Part shown: one piece after another, positions 1 through 8,168 of the stretch
How the letters are laid out: each line of letters starts with the position of its first letter
How positions within the stretch are numbered: the first letter of the stretch is position 1
NCBI GenBank assembly: GCA_003024985.2
Contig: PXIH01S0002282.1
DNA: 12,289 bases
Direction: 5' to 3' (one strand)
Source of the DNA: Euperipatoides rowelli
Lineage: Eukaryota; Onychophora; Udeonychophora; Euonychophora; Peripatopsidae
The notes under the pieces: model-generated
What the model was told of the DNA's origin: nothing
Databases searched by the model: none
What the model saw: the letters and a program-made list of their open reading frames with translations, nothing else
Made by a program: the position numbers and the translations under genes

Positions 1-843
1 TTCATTTCTAAATGAAATTTAAAAAAAAAAAAGTTTTTTTTTTTTGGGTTTGTGGAGTGGTAGCATCCACATTTTCGGAAAATAGATGGAGTGGAAAGGG
101 TTAATGAGCTTTTACACGATCCGATTGGCTATTGTAATTTAACTTCATCCTGTTTAGGTAATTAATCATTTATTAAGTTTAGTACAAAATCAATTATATT
201 TCAGATTAGCTCATTTGTAGATATAATTCATATTTTAATTTGTTACTTTATTACCGTAGTATTAAAATATTATTGAAAAAGTCCACCTTACTTGGAGTGA
301 TCGATATTATTTTTATTTATTAAATCGTTGCTCTTTTTATTTTTTTAGCACAGTCCTTAGGCCGGAGTAGCATTTCTCCTCTTTGAGTTGACAGTTGGAA
401 CCGCCTACTTTTCTTCTCCTGATGAAATTTCAACTTGTAATTCTTGGATAATTACAAATATTATTTAATCATTTAAATTTACTTCTTTTCATCATAATAT
501 TCCCATTCTTTTGACACACCTTTTTTATTCTCATATTACCGTACATATTTAATTAATACAAATTCTTGATACAATATAAAATTTACATCACCATAAGCCA
601 AACATGTATAATATTGGCTACACTTTATTCCCATGGTCAACATTTATTTATTCATCAGCTCTTATTATAGTGATTAATAGTGTGCCAGTTCTTAATTTTT
701 TTTATTTAAAATGCTATCATTTCAATGATTTTTACAGTAAATCATTACTGTTAATTGATCAAATTGATACTTATTTCTTTCTTGTACTGTGCTTATTTTT
801 GTTAAACTGTAATTATCTTTATTTCAGAATAATAATTTGTTTT

Positions 844-910
844 TTGAATGGTATATTTTTGAATGGTATACTGTATCTTTAAATGGTATACATTTTTAAA
901 TGGTACATCC
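844..910. repeat. Short tandem repeat, about four units
   Basis: Four copies of a unit with the core AATGGTA(T/C)A, read as ttgaatggtata or ttaaatggtata, lie near 846, 861, 881 and 898. The spacing is irregular, about 15 to 20 bases. The copies differ at the first variable base (gaatgg, then aaatgg) and in the spacer, so this is an imperfect microsatellite-like tandem array. No function is implied. Confidence 0.6.
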
Positions 911-2934
911 CCAGGGTATAATGTTTCACTGCATTTATTAAAACCTGATTTGTTATAAATTTAATTTTAAATCTATCTATATATGTTTCTTGATCATGTT
1001 ATAATATGTTTACTAATGTAATTTAATTTCTTTCCTTTATTAAAAATTTATTTAATATCGGTTCATAACATAATTGATCATTTATTACCCAGACACAGAC
1101 AGCGCTAATCAATCTCACACACTGTGGCCTGTTTTTATTACTGCAACATTATTTTTTTAACAAGAGCCTTGTTATTCAGCCAGAAGAAAATGTGTTTTGG
1201 TTCAAAACACTTATTTGAACAATTATTACAATCTGGATTTTTCTCTCAGTAAGAGACTTTACTCAAGTGTTAATTTTATGGAAATTTTGTCTGTCGGAAA
1301 GTTTCATTTGGTTTTTAATACTGAAATTGCTAAACTTTATTACTAGTCTGACCTCTTTTAATTTTTAATTTTGTTTTTAAAATTTGATTTTCTTTAGCAG
1401 CTTTTATTTGCTTAGATATGGACGTTTCATTCACATCAATAAAAATTATATTTCCATTTAAATTTTCAGCCTTAAATAATTTATGTATGGTTAGCAAAAA
1501 TATTAATTTTATATCAATGCCAACACAGCTTTACATGCCACTCTATTTTAATTTCTGTCCTCTTCAGAGGATGCAGTGTCATATTATATTTTGATTACTG
1601 GAAAGTCAAAACCCTATTAATTTCATATCAGTTATCTGAGAAGCTGTGTCCTAAATTATTTAATTTCTCGCCCGGTATATCATATTAATCTGTTGTCCGC
1701 AGAGTGTACGGCGTCCTGGATACACTTTAATTTTATTCATTTGTTCTGTTTCCTACATCTTTTGTGTAGTGTCCAAAATTACTTTACTTTAAAAAAAATA
1801 TCTCTATCATGTTTCAGTTGCCTGGAATTTCAGTGTCCTATTCTATTATTAGTGTTTATAATGTCAGATATTTACATTACTGTTTCCCGGGCGGGGCCGG
1901 TGTCCTTAATAAAAATTAACTTGTCAGTGCATACTTAAGCTAGCATTGACAAATTTATTAGAGTTGGTAATTATCTCTCATTTTAATATTGAAAATTTAA
2001 TAGACTAGTGTAAAAAAAAACTTTTGTTTCAAATGGAAGTTAACCCTAAAAAATGTTGTTTGTTGTATAACTGAATGTAATAAATGTTATAATGCAGTAT
2101 GGATTAATGGGAGTAAAGAAATAAACAAATACTGCATAATGGAAATAAAAAATTAAAACAATTTTTTTTTTTAGGGGTACAGGGTTTATCAAAATTAGGG
2201 GGCCACTAACTATTGTTTATTACCATAGATAAAATTTCCAAAAGATGTGTGCATACCATATAAAAAAAAAAAAAAAAATCTGCCCCTGGCCAAAATTATT
2301 ATTTAGCATTTCTACAACTAATTCAGTCATTATTTAAAAATAAAATAACCTTAAACTATTTTAAAAAAAATACTTGTGAGACATTACAAACGTTTTTATT
2401 ACTATTTTTTAAAATCCTAAAATGAAAACCAAGTTACATGACCATCCAGCAATATTTTGGGAAAAAATAATTTTTTTAAAAAAAAAAACATTATTTAAAA
2501 AAAATCAACAACTGACAAACAGTTTTAGTGAGTCTGAGTCGGAGAGTAGAAAAATAGAAGAGTTCGAAGTTTGGCATACCGACTCCACATCCCTTGTTCC
2601 CGCACTGAACCGCATTTATAAAATCCTTAATTATATTCTAATGTGACAGCTCGCTGGGCAACGCAGCCTGTTATACTATAGACATCGGCACTGATAATAA
2701 AGGTTAGGTGGGTGCAGCGATAAGAAAAGAAAGACAACAATAGCCAGCTTGGTTAAAAAATAAAGAATTGTATTCATTATAATAATCTTAAGTACAGAAA
2801 TGACTGCATTACATGAATGAAGGGTAACGTAAAATAATAAAATGAATTGCTTACCCTAGCATTAGACAGGTAACATCATACAGCGTTTTCCCCAAAGGTG
2901 AAAAAAACGTGTCTGCATAAGTTAACCAGAAACT

Positions 2935-3065
2935 CCCGCACATAAGACGGTGTAACTAATTAACTACGGCATTGGTTTACTTTTAAACAGGAAATAATTA
3001 GGACAAATAAAATAGAAATAATTAGTTGAAATAGGCTGTGCCTTACAGCCTATTAAATGTGCGGG
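2935..3065. repeat. Nested inverted repeats (two stems)
   Basis: An inner perfect 10 bp stem (aataggctgt at 3030-3039, acagcctatt at 3045-3054) has a 5-base loop. Outside it, a perfect 9 bp pair brackets the block: cccgcacat at 2935-2943 and atgtgcggg at 3057-3065. The block lies in the less AT-rich part of the upstream region. It may be the subterminal part of an unclassified transposable element. The arms share the octamer CCGCACAT/ATGTGCGG with hairpin 1 of the 370 bp repeats at 6229 and 7790, but I found no wider similarity. Confidence 0.5.
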
Positions 3066-3784
3066 TCCAGATGAAGATGACAGAGCTTGCCCAACTTTAA
3101 ACGGTGACAGGCTCCCATTGCAAATAAAAACCTGCGAACCAAATGTGACAGAGGTTTCTGGCTAATATTACTTACGCACAAGATGCTGTGATTAATTATT
3201 TACACACCTCAGGTGTTTACAAACTGTTGTGCATAATCTCTCCAGGTTAACAAAATAATGTGCTCTTCGATCAACCTGATAAAAGAGAACAAATGATAAA
3301 ATAACATTAGAAACACTTTATATTGTAACCAATAATTTTAGGTTAGCAAGCATTTTTCTAAGTAAAATATTATATACAATAATAAATAACCCTTAATAAT
3401 ATCTTTACATTAAAAATAATCCAGACCTCAAGAAACATCTAGTCCACTGATACACTTAAAATAATAATAAAACAATTAAAAAATATATACAAAATAATAA
3501 ATTCCAAGCATCCAATGCTGCGCTTAATTAATGGCATAGCGCCATTACCAGAAGTCAAACAATTTAGCCAGTTTTTACAGAGCTTCTTCGATATTATTTC
3601 CTACTACAATTCATCAAAATAAGATCAATTTTACTATAAGCTATTTTGAGAGCCAAAAAAAAAACACAAATTTCCCATAAAAATCTAATTAGACCACATT
3701 GTACTCGATTTAATATTTTTTGAAAATTTGAAATTTTTTTTCTTTAGACTCAGAAATTTTTAAAGATTTTTGTTTTGCTTTCAG

Positions 3785-3855
3785 TTCTTGTAATTGGTTT
3801 TACATCTCTTGGCATCGCCTTTATCATGCCTCTTCTTGGACGGACTCTTTATCAG
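3785..3855 (+). CDS. SLC5-family sodium/solute symporter, internal exon (first of three seen)
   Basis: This exon encodes part of a plasma-membrane Na+-coupled solute transporter of the SLC5 family, which uses the sodium gradient to import small molecules. It follows the acceptor tttgttttgctttcag (AG at 3783-3784). It starts with the last two bases of a codon (phase 1), then reads 23 full codons ending LLGRTLYQ, before a GTAGAA donor at 3856. The hydrophobic run VIGFTSLGIAFIMPLL followed by LGRTLYQ fits the SLC5 helix that usually ends in a G..LQ-type motif. The reading continues in phase into the next exon at 3966. An alternative acceptor at 3746-3747 (tttctttag) would extend the exon by 37 bases, and the frame stays open; I prefer 3785 because its acceptor is stronger and the family match begins there. 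Substrate cannot be told from these residues. Confidence 0.72.
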
Positions 3856-3965
3856 GTAGAATTTTTTTTTTTTTTTTTTTGAAAGATTAAAAACTTTTTT
3901 ATCAATAACATTCTGCTTAATATTTGATTCTTTTATTTACTTATTTTATTTTTTTTCTGTGACAG

Positions 3966-4052
3966 GTCATGATGAGTTTGTATGGTATAGGATCGGGACC
4001 TTTTCTAGGCATTTTTATGCTAGGGATGTTTTTCAGAATATCCAATTCTGAG
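3966..4052 (+). CDS. SLC5-family symporter, internal exon (second of three seen)
   Basis: This is a clean 29-codon exon, phase 0 at both ends, between the acceptor tttctgtgacag (AG at 3964-3965) and a GTAATT donor at 4053. Its product, beginning VMMSLYGIGSGPFLGIFMLG and ending FFRISNSE, matches the strongly conserved SLC5 segment containing a G-x-G-G/S-G-P-x-x-G-x-F-x-L-G signature just before an N-S/x turn. That glycine- and proline-rich loop-helix is the most diagnostic sequence in the window. The upstream intron is only 110 bases (3856-3965), a size typical of short insect introns. The downstream intron is 1167 bases (4053-5219) and has been colonised by mobile elements. The best-fitting subgroup is the sodium-coupled monocarboxylate or multivitamin transporters, by analogy only. 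Confidence 0.85.
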
Positions 4053-4269
4053 GTAATTTTCCTTTAAATTAATTACTACTGTACATATTGCCTACATTAA
4101 ATACTTTTTTCTTTTAAGTTATCTTATTTTTTTACTTCTAAATTCTGGCAAAACAAACTAATCTGCTTGAGCTTTCTAGAAGCTTAATGACTGAAAGAAG
4201 TCTATAATTGGTGTCACTAGAGGCACTAGTGTCTATTTCTCCAAATATAGCATTTACATATTTCTAGTG

Positions 4270-4650
4270 CAGTGTTTCTTAAACTGGGGGTCCACGGGTT
4301 GATGATCGGGGGTCCGGGAGAAAGTACAATTTGAAGTACTTTTTTTTTATTACCGTAGAATGCGTTTGTCAAAGGGCGTGCCAACCTTTTTTTCTCGGCC
4401 AAAGTTAGGTAAGTGTGACATCAAACAAATGTGCCGTCACCACACAAACTTTTTGTTCACTCTAAAAGAAATCCAAGCTGTACCATGCAACAGCACCCCC
4501 TAGTTTTACCTCATCTAAGGTTCAGAACAGTGTTTCTATTTAACCCAAATAATTGTGATGTTTTGAAAAACAGTCTTTTAAAGAATTCTGATTTTAGCCA
4601 AACAAGTGCACCTGGACAGTTTTGCAGTGCATTGTGGTAAATCTAAGGCA
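4270..4650 (+). mobile_element. hAT-like element, left end only (probable fragment)
   Basis: The sequence from 4270 opens CAGTGTTTCTTAAACTGGGG, the layout of many hAT-superfamily termini: CAGTG, then a short turn, then a TGGGGTCC-like stretch. A GGGGTCC word recurs in the next 30 bases. The 8 bases before it, TTCTAGTG, fit the usual hAT target preference (T at position 2, A near position 7 is less clear). I could not find a matching inverted right end or a second copy of the 8-mer downstream. It is therefore either truncated, too diverged, or interrupted by the fold-back element at 4751. The right boundary given is arbitrary. Confidence 0.4.
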
Positions 4651-4653
4651 CAC

Positions 4654-4684
4654 TAGCGTGGCGCTGAACAAGGGCGCCATGCTA
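4654..4684. repeat. Short GC-rich hairpin
   Basis: Arms tagcgtggcgc (4654-4664) and gcgccatgcta (4674-4684) pair over 11 positions with one G-T pair, leaving a 9-base loop. It is an isolated stem in otherwise AT-rich intron sequence, probably part of the mobile element that begins at 4270. Confidence 0.5.
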
Positions 4685-4750
4685 ATGAACCTTAGAATGA
4701 ACGATAAGTGCATATGTACACTTGATGGGCATTTTAAGGTATAGTCAGTG

Positions 4751-4987
4751 TATAGCATAGCATCTGGATCTCAGACCTATCTTTGTCATGCAGCTCAAAA
4801 ACAGCCAATCCGAGGTCGGCTTGCAGATAGAGTGCAAGCCAACCTCTGATTGGGATTGGCTGTTGTTTTATTTATTTGTTTATTTATGCTTTAATACTTG
4901 GAGTTAGAGTCATTGTGCGGTTAAGATTAGTAGATTGTCTAATAGGTGGCATGACAATGGTAGGTCTGTGATCCAGATACTAGTATA
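4751..4987. mobile_element. Fold-back (long inverted repeat) MITE in the SLC5 intron
   Basis: The left arm (4751-4825) and right arm (about 4833-4987) are inverted copies that meet at a loop of a few bases. The outer match pairs catctggatctcagacctat with the reverse complement of ataggtctgtgatccagata-type sequence at 4960-4980. The inner match pairs acagccaatc...ggcttgca (4801-4825) with tgcaagcc...gattggctgtt (4833-4865). The right arm is about twice as long, because it contains some 80 bases (about 4866-4945) missing from the left, so the element is asymmetric by a deletion or insertion. Its ends are near TATAG / CTAGTATA, and I cannot fix a target-site duplication. The superfamily is unknown. 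In the pre-mRNA of the host gene it would fold into a long hairpin. Confidence 0.7.
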
Positions 4988-5219
4988 ATTATTTTAATTT
5001 TCATATAGATATTTAATTTGATTTTGATGTGTTAATGGAACTTATGCTGCTTTGCTCTACTAGTAATAATCTAATTAGGAACTTTAATAAAAAACTGTCT
5101 TCATAATCTGCCTACTAAATAGCAATATAGTGTTTTTTTAATGACATAGTAAAACTAATTCCGAACCTAGTGTTTTGAATCTGTCCTTTTTATATTCTGA
5201 AATATATGCTTCATTTTAG

Positions 5220-5407
5220 GGTGTAATAATTGGTGCTATAAGTGGTGTGATTTTGATTCTTTGGGTTGTCATAGGCAATTATTCGACAGGCTCATCCATA
5301 CCACCAAATTTGCCTTTAAGGATAAATGGCTGTGCTGCAATGAATGGTAGTCTCCACAATATAACTGTTTCCACATTAGGTCCTGTGTCAGTAGATTCTG
5401 TAGACCA
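5220..5407 (+). CDS. SLC5-family symporter, internal exon (third of three seen), helix plus glycosylated loop
   Basis: Acceptor cttcattttag (AG at 5218-5219) and donor GTAAGT at 5408 frame 62 codons plus two bases (phase 0 in, phase 2 out). The product opens with GVIIGAISGVILILWVVIG, the SLC5 transmembrane helix that follows the N-S-E turn of the previous exon. It then enters a hydrophilic loop with PPNLPLRINGC. SLC5 members carry an LP-rich stretch and a cysteine after this helix, which supports the family call. Three N-glycosylation sequons (NYS, NGS, NIT) suggest that the loop is extracellular. The frame has no stop, and the next exon is not visible in the remaining window, so the following intron is long or leaves the window. 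The exon shows no decay, which argues for a live gene. Confidence 0.85.
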
Positions 5408-5736
5408 GTAAGTATAATGTAATGCATTTGGAGTTTGAGTGTTTTTGCTCATAGAGTTTAGTATCGTGGTGATGTTTCAATTCTTTTTATCTTTAAATTC
5501 TTTAAATTGGGATGTTTAAAATGCTGTTTATTTCTTCATAAAAATTAGACTCAGTATTATGCTTTTATTGAATTTATCATTTTCATATTCTTACCATTTG
5601 CAAGTTTTTTTTTATTTATAATTTTGTATTAATATTTTCATTATTATTTAACTCATGGTGGGGGGAGGGGTAGAGAGAGGAAATGGGATGAAGAATTTTC
5701 CTTAACTATGGCTTGGATCAGATGATTGAATTAGAT

Positions 5737-6130
5737 CAGGGGTGGCTAATAGAGTTTGTCCAGCGTTCCAAAATTAAACAAATGTTGATGTCATTTTGGC
5801 CGAAATGTGGATGTCTAGCTTATATATTTTTGATAAGCGTTTTTTTTTTTTTTTTTTTGTATTAACGTTTTGTTTCTCTTTTGACAGATTTGATTGGCTT
5901 TTTTTTTTTTGGTTGTAGGAACGTTTTGTTTCCCTTTTGACAGATTTCATAAGCTTTTTTTTTGGTTGTATGAACGTTTTGTTTCTCTTTTGACAGATTT
6001 GATAACTTTTTTTTTTTTTGGCTGTGGACATTTTTAAACTTTAAAATTTTTGTTGGGTGTCCAGTCCGGCGTGCCGACGAAAATCTCTAAAATGCCGTCT
6101 TAGGACCCGTGCGCCTATTTTCCATCCCTG
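5737..6130. mobile_element. hAT-type MITE with internal minisatellite
   Basis: The element runs from CAGGGGTGGCTAATAG at 5737 to CTATTTTCCATCCCTG ending at 6130, whose reverse complement is CAGGGATGGAAAATAG. That gives imperfect terminal inverted repeats of the CAGGGGTGG class, typical of hAT elements. The flanking 8-mers AATTAGAT (5729-5736) and AACTAGAG (6131-6138) match at six of eight positions and look like an aged target-site duplication of the right length. There is no transposase frame, so it is non-autonomous. The interior is mainly a T-rich tandem repeat (5864-6029). It lies in the intron after the last visible SLC5 exon. Confidence 0.7.
5864..6029. repeat. Minisatellite of three 53-56 bp units
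   Basis: Three head-to-tail units start at 5864, 5920 and 5973. Each reads aacgttttgtttctctttt, then gacagattt, then a short variable piece, a run of 8 to 12 T, and ggttgta. Units differ by single substitutions (cttttg or ccttttg; gattgg, cataag or gataac) and by T-run length. The array makes up nearly half of the enclosing hAT-type MITE. Read on the minus strand it gives a lysine-rich open frame, which is a by-product of the repeat and not a gene. Confidence 0.85.
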
Positions 6131-6228
6131 AACTAGAGAGTCTATCTTACTCAGTTGTAACTTTATACAAAGTTGCCAAAGTTTGAAATATCCTGCCTAA
6201 TCTTATAATTTGTCATAGAAGACAGGCT

Positions 6229-6594
6229 AAGGTTTTAGTTGTTAGTGCTGCTAGCATTTTTAGATTTGTGCATTAGTCCGTGCATTCAGGATGTTATTCT
6301 GGATGTGCGGCTAATGCTAATTAATTAGTTATGCAAGCGAAGCAGATTTAAATATGCGTCCTTGCTTTATGTTAAAAGCTAGCAATGGCATGGTTATCTT
6401 GTCTTTACCTGTTGGAGTGACTCTCACCACCTGATACAACGTACTGGTGGGAGTCAGCTCCCAGATGTTTAGCCCTCCATGGAGCAAGCTATTATTTTTT
6501 CCGTTAGTATGCTGGCCAACAAAAAGTTCTCTTGGTCAGCATAATGATTTTTACCACTGCAGCAGAAGTTTTATTACATTGTAAATAAATTGAG
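6229..6594. repeat. 370 bp dispersed repeat, copy 1, with three conserved hairpins
   Basis: This block aligns end to end with 7790-8158 as a direct repeat, with scattered substitutions and few indels, from aaggtttta to ttgtaaataaattgag. It contains three stem-loops also present in copy 2. Hairpin 1 is at 6270-6317 (gcattag...ctaatgc outer arms, loop tgttat), hairpin 2 at 6414-6461 (ggagtgactctcac with gtgggagtcagctcc), and hairpin 3 at 6511-6540 (gctggccaa with ttggtcagc). A further pair, tgctagcatttt and aaaagctagca, encloses hairpin 1. No open frame, no polymerase III boxes that I can defend, and no clear target-site duplication. It could be a non-autonomous transposon, a SINE-like element or one of a pair of LTRs; the class is unresolved. 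Confidence 0.8.
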
Positions 6595-7789
6595 CACTAA
6601 TAACTAAATAAATAAATATTCTGTTGATTATATTTTTTTAAATAAACTCTTACGTCTTTATAATTTATCACAGCCTTTTCATATAGCGTCATATAGCAAG
6701 AAGAACTTTATATTTTAACAATTCGCTATAACTTTTCATTTAAATTTTTAAAATACTGACCAACGAAGAATTAAACTTCCGTCCCTGCTACAGTTTCATA
6801 CAATTAAAATTTTTTTTATTTTTTTTATTATAACGAAGAATATTATAAATATCTCATTAGTATAAAAGGACTATAAAGATATTAAATGTACATCGTTATG
6901 GTAGAGTCGTTCCTAAATTAATTTTGGATTTGGACTATTAAAACCAAGCAGCAACTTGCTGAGAAAACGAACCGGAAATGAAAGAAAATTGAAATTGAGG
7001 CTCAGCGTACAAAGCCGGATTCCTACTAAAATAAAATTGTAAAACAACCGGGGAATACTCATTCAAGCTTGTTGTGTTCAAGAACTGTTTTTTTTCTTCT
7101 CTTCAAGGTGAACTTTAATCTGTACATTGTTCAAAGAACTAAAGGATCACGTTCAATGCCTTAGAAGCATGCCCTAGGTTAGTACTTGGAACCGCCTAGG
7201 GCATGAGGAACCAGCAAGAACGTTATTGTCAAGAAGTTTCTAACAGTTGAAGCGTGTCCGGGTCTAGGACTTGGGGGCCGACCGGACATGAGGTACTAGC
7301 AAGAAATTTTCTTTTCAGTAAACTTTTTTTTTTTGTTACGATACAATCTTTATTAAAAAAAGGATATAATGTGTTCGTTTTATTATTATGGCTAATCCAG
7401 CCTAAGCTGTAATATGGCAACTGTGAGTGTCATTTGCCCAAAAGCAGGTTCCCCAACCTGCCATACATAAGGTTAGGTAGGGATCATTTACTCGGGGAAA
7501 GTAGCGATTCCTATTGACTTGCAGTTGCTCCCACACATAGGAAAAGGTCAGTTCCGTAATTTAATTATTTTAACCTATTGTATTTTCAATTTTTTTAAAC
7601 ATTTTTGTCGAGAAAGATAATATAAAGTTTTTTTTTTCTCTTATGATAGTTGAGAAAACAAAAAAAAAATTTTCTTTTAGACAATTTTTTTTTTCTTCCA
7701 AGGTGGGAGGGACTATAACGATCCGTTGGATTCAGTAGAATTATTATTTTATGATTAACAGCTTTGGTATTTGTTATTTTGGAAGTTTA
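6595..7789. other. Unclassified non-coding spacer between the two 370 bp repeats
   Basis: There is no protein-coding frame worth calling. The segment holds T-rich tracts, a tandem hairpin pair (7164-7305) and a small perfect hairpin (gcaggtt/aacctgc, about 7444-7461). Its base composition is similar to the intron sequence around it. If the flanking 370 bp repeats are LTRs, this would be the internal part of a non-autonomous element. However, I see no tRNA-complementary primer site after copy 1 and only a weak purine run (ggaag) before copy 2. Confidence 0.5.
7164..7305. repeat. Tandem pair of related hairpins with differing but still paired stems
   Basis: Unit A (7164-7220) and unit B (7249-7305) share gaagc at the left, the loop core acttgg, and the right flank (catgagg, then a 5-base variable stretch, then gcaagaa). 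The stems differ. A pairs catgccctagg (7168-7178) with cctagggcatg (7195-7205), 11 perfect pairs. B pairs tgtccgg-g-tc (7255-7264) with gaccggaca (7280-7288), with one bulged g. The unit-to-unit distance is 85 bases. Both lie between the two 370 bp repeats. No known RNA family is recognised. Confidence 0.75.
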
Positions 7790-8158
7790 AGGTTTTACTT
7801 GTTTGTGCTGCTAGCATTTTCAGATTTGCGCATTAGTCCGCACATTCAGGATGTTGTCATCCTGGATGTGCGGCTGATGCTAATTAATTAGTTATGCAAG
7901 CGAAGTAGATTTAAATATGCGTCCTTTATTTATGTTAAAAGCTAGCAATGGCATGGTTAGCTTGTCTTTACCGGCGGGAGTGACTCTCACAACCCTGATA
8001 CAACATACTGGTGGGAGTCAGCTCCCGGATGTTTAGCCCATCCATGGAGCAAGCTATTAATTTTCTGTTAGTACGCTGGCCAACAAAAAGCTCTGTTGGT
8101 CTGCGTAATAATTTTTATCGCTGCAGCAGAAGTTTTATTACATTGTAAATAAATTGAG
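7790..8158. repeat. 370 bp dispersed repeat, copy 2, with three conserved hairpins
   Basis: This is the direct-repeat partner of 6229-6594. Hairpin 1 at 7830-7880 has a longer stem (gcattag-tccgcacat with atgtgcggctgatgc) and an 8-base loop. Hairpin 2 is at 7975-8027 (cgggagtgactctcac with gtgggagtcagctcccg). Hairpin 3 is at 8074-8105 (cgctggccaaca with tgttggtctgcg). Flanking sequences of the two copies are unrelated beyond the boundaries, which defines the unit. The copies have clearly diverged, so the duplication is not recent. The right end abuts the probable copia LTR end at 8169 within about ten bases. Confidence 0.8.
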
Positions 8159-8168
8159 AATTAATTCT

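Larger units (their letters stand above)
1..3747. other. AT-rich non-coding stretch, no gene supported
   Basis: I see no protein-coding exon here on either strand. The few short open frames are rich in Phe, Leu, Ile, Tyr and Lys, as expected from AT-rich DNA read by chance, and none shows a recognisable motif. The stretch holds many A and T homopolymers, a short tandem repeat (844-910), a small inverted repeat around 2090-2145, and a nested inverted-repeat block at 2935-3065. Since the SLC5 exons downstream begin in the middle of that protein, at least the part nearest 3784 is probably intron of that gene, but I cannot place its 5' exons. Bases 2641-3300 are somewhat less AT-rich than their surroundings and may be an old repeat that I do not recognise. 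Confidence 0.6.
4053..5219 (+). other. Intron of the SLC5-family gene, with transposon insertions
   Basis: GT at 4053-4054 and AG at 5218-5219 join two phase-0 exons whose products abut correctly in the SLC5 alignment, so this segment must be removed from the mRNA. It carries a hAT-like left end from 4270, a GC-rich hairpin at 4654-4684 and a fold-back element at 4751-4987. The remainder is plain AT-rich DNA without coding signal. Confidence 0.8.

Noticed and set aside
604-882. 92-codon plus-strand open frame rich in Phe, Leu, Ile and Tyr
   Set aside because: Composition is what AT-rich DNA gives by chance, there is no splice or codon signal, and its end runs into a tandem repeat. No motif is recognisable.
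2161-2296. Possible inverted repeat between aattagggggcca and tgcccctggccaaaatt
   Set aside because: Pairing is interrupted and short, with a long spacer; it is no better than chance in this composition.
2561-2580. Possible polymerase III B-box (gagttcgaagtttgg) of a tRNA-derived SINE
   Set aside because: Poor match to the B-box consensus, no A-box at the right distance, and no cloverleaf.
2422-2646. 74-codon plus-strand open frame with an SESESES-like stretch
   Set aside because: Low-complexity residues come from A-runs and a short gag-tc repeat; no family resemblance, and no supporting splice sites.
5774-6031. 85-codon lysine-rich minus-strand open frame
   Set aside because: It is the minus-strand reading of the T-rich minisatellite in the hAT-type MITE; the protein repeat mirrors the DNA repeat.
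5720-6110. CRISPR-like array suggested by the evenly spaced repeats at 5864-6029
   Set aside because: Units are contiguous and T-rich with no unique spacers, in an animal genome; it is a minisatellite.
6229-8158. Hammerhead-type ribozyme in the 370 bp repeats
   Set aside because: A ctgatgc occurs in copy 2, but the conserved CTGATGA and matching GAAA are absent, and copy 1 reads ctaatgc.
5408-8168. Search for the next SLC5 exon after the donor at 5408
   Set aside because: No T-rich acceptor followed by an open hydrophobic segment with the right phase was found; the sequence is explained by MITEs and repeats.
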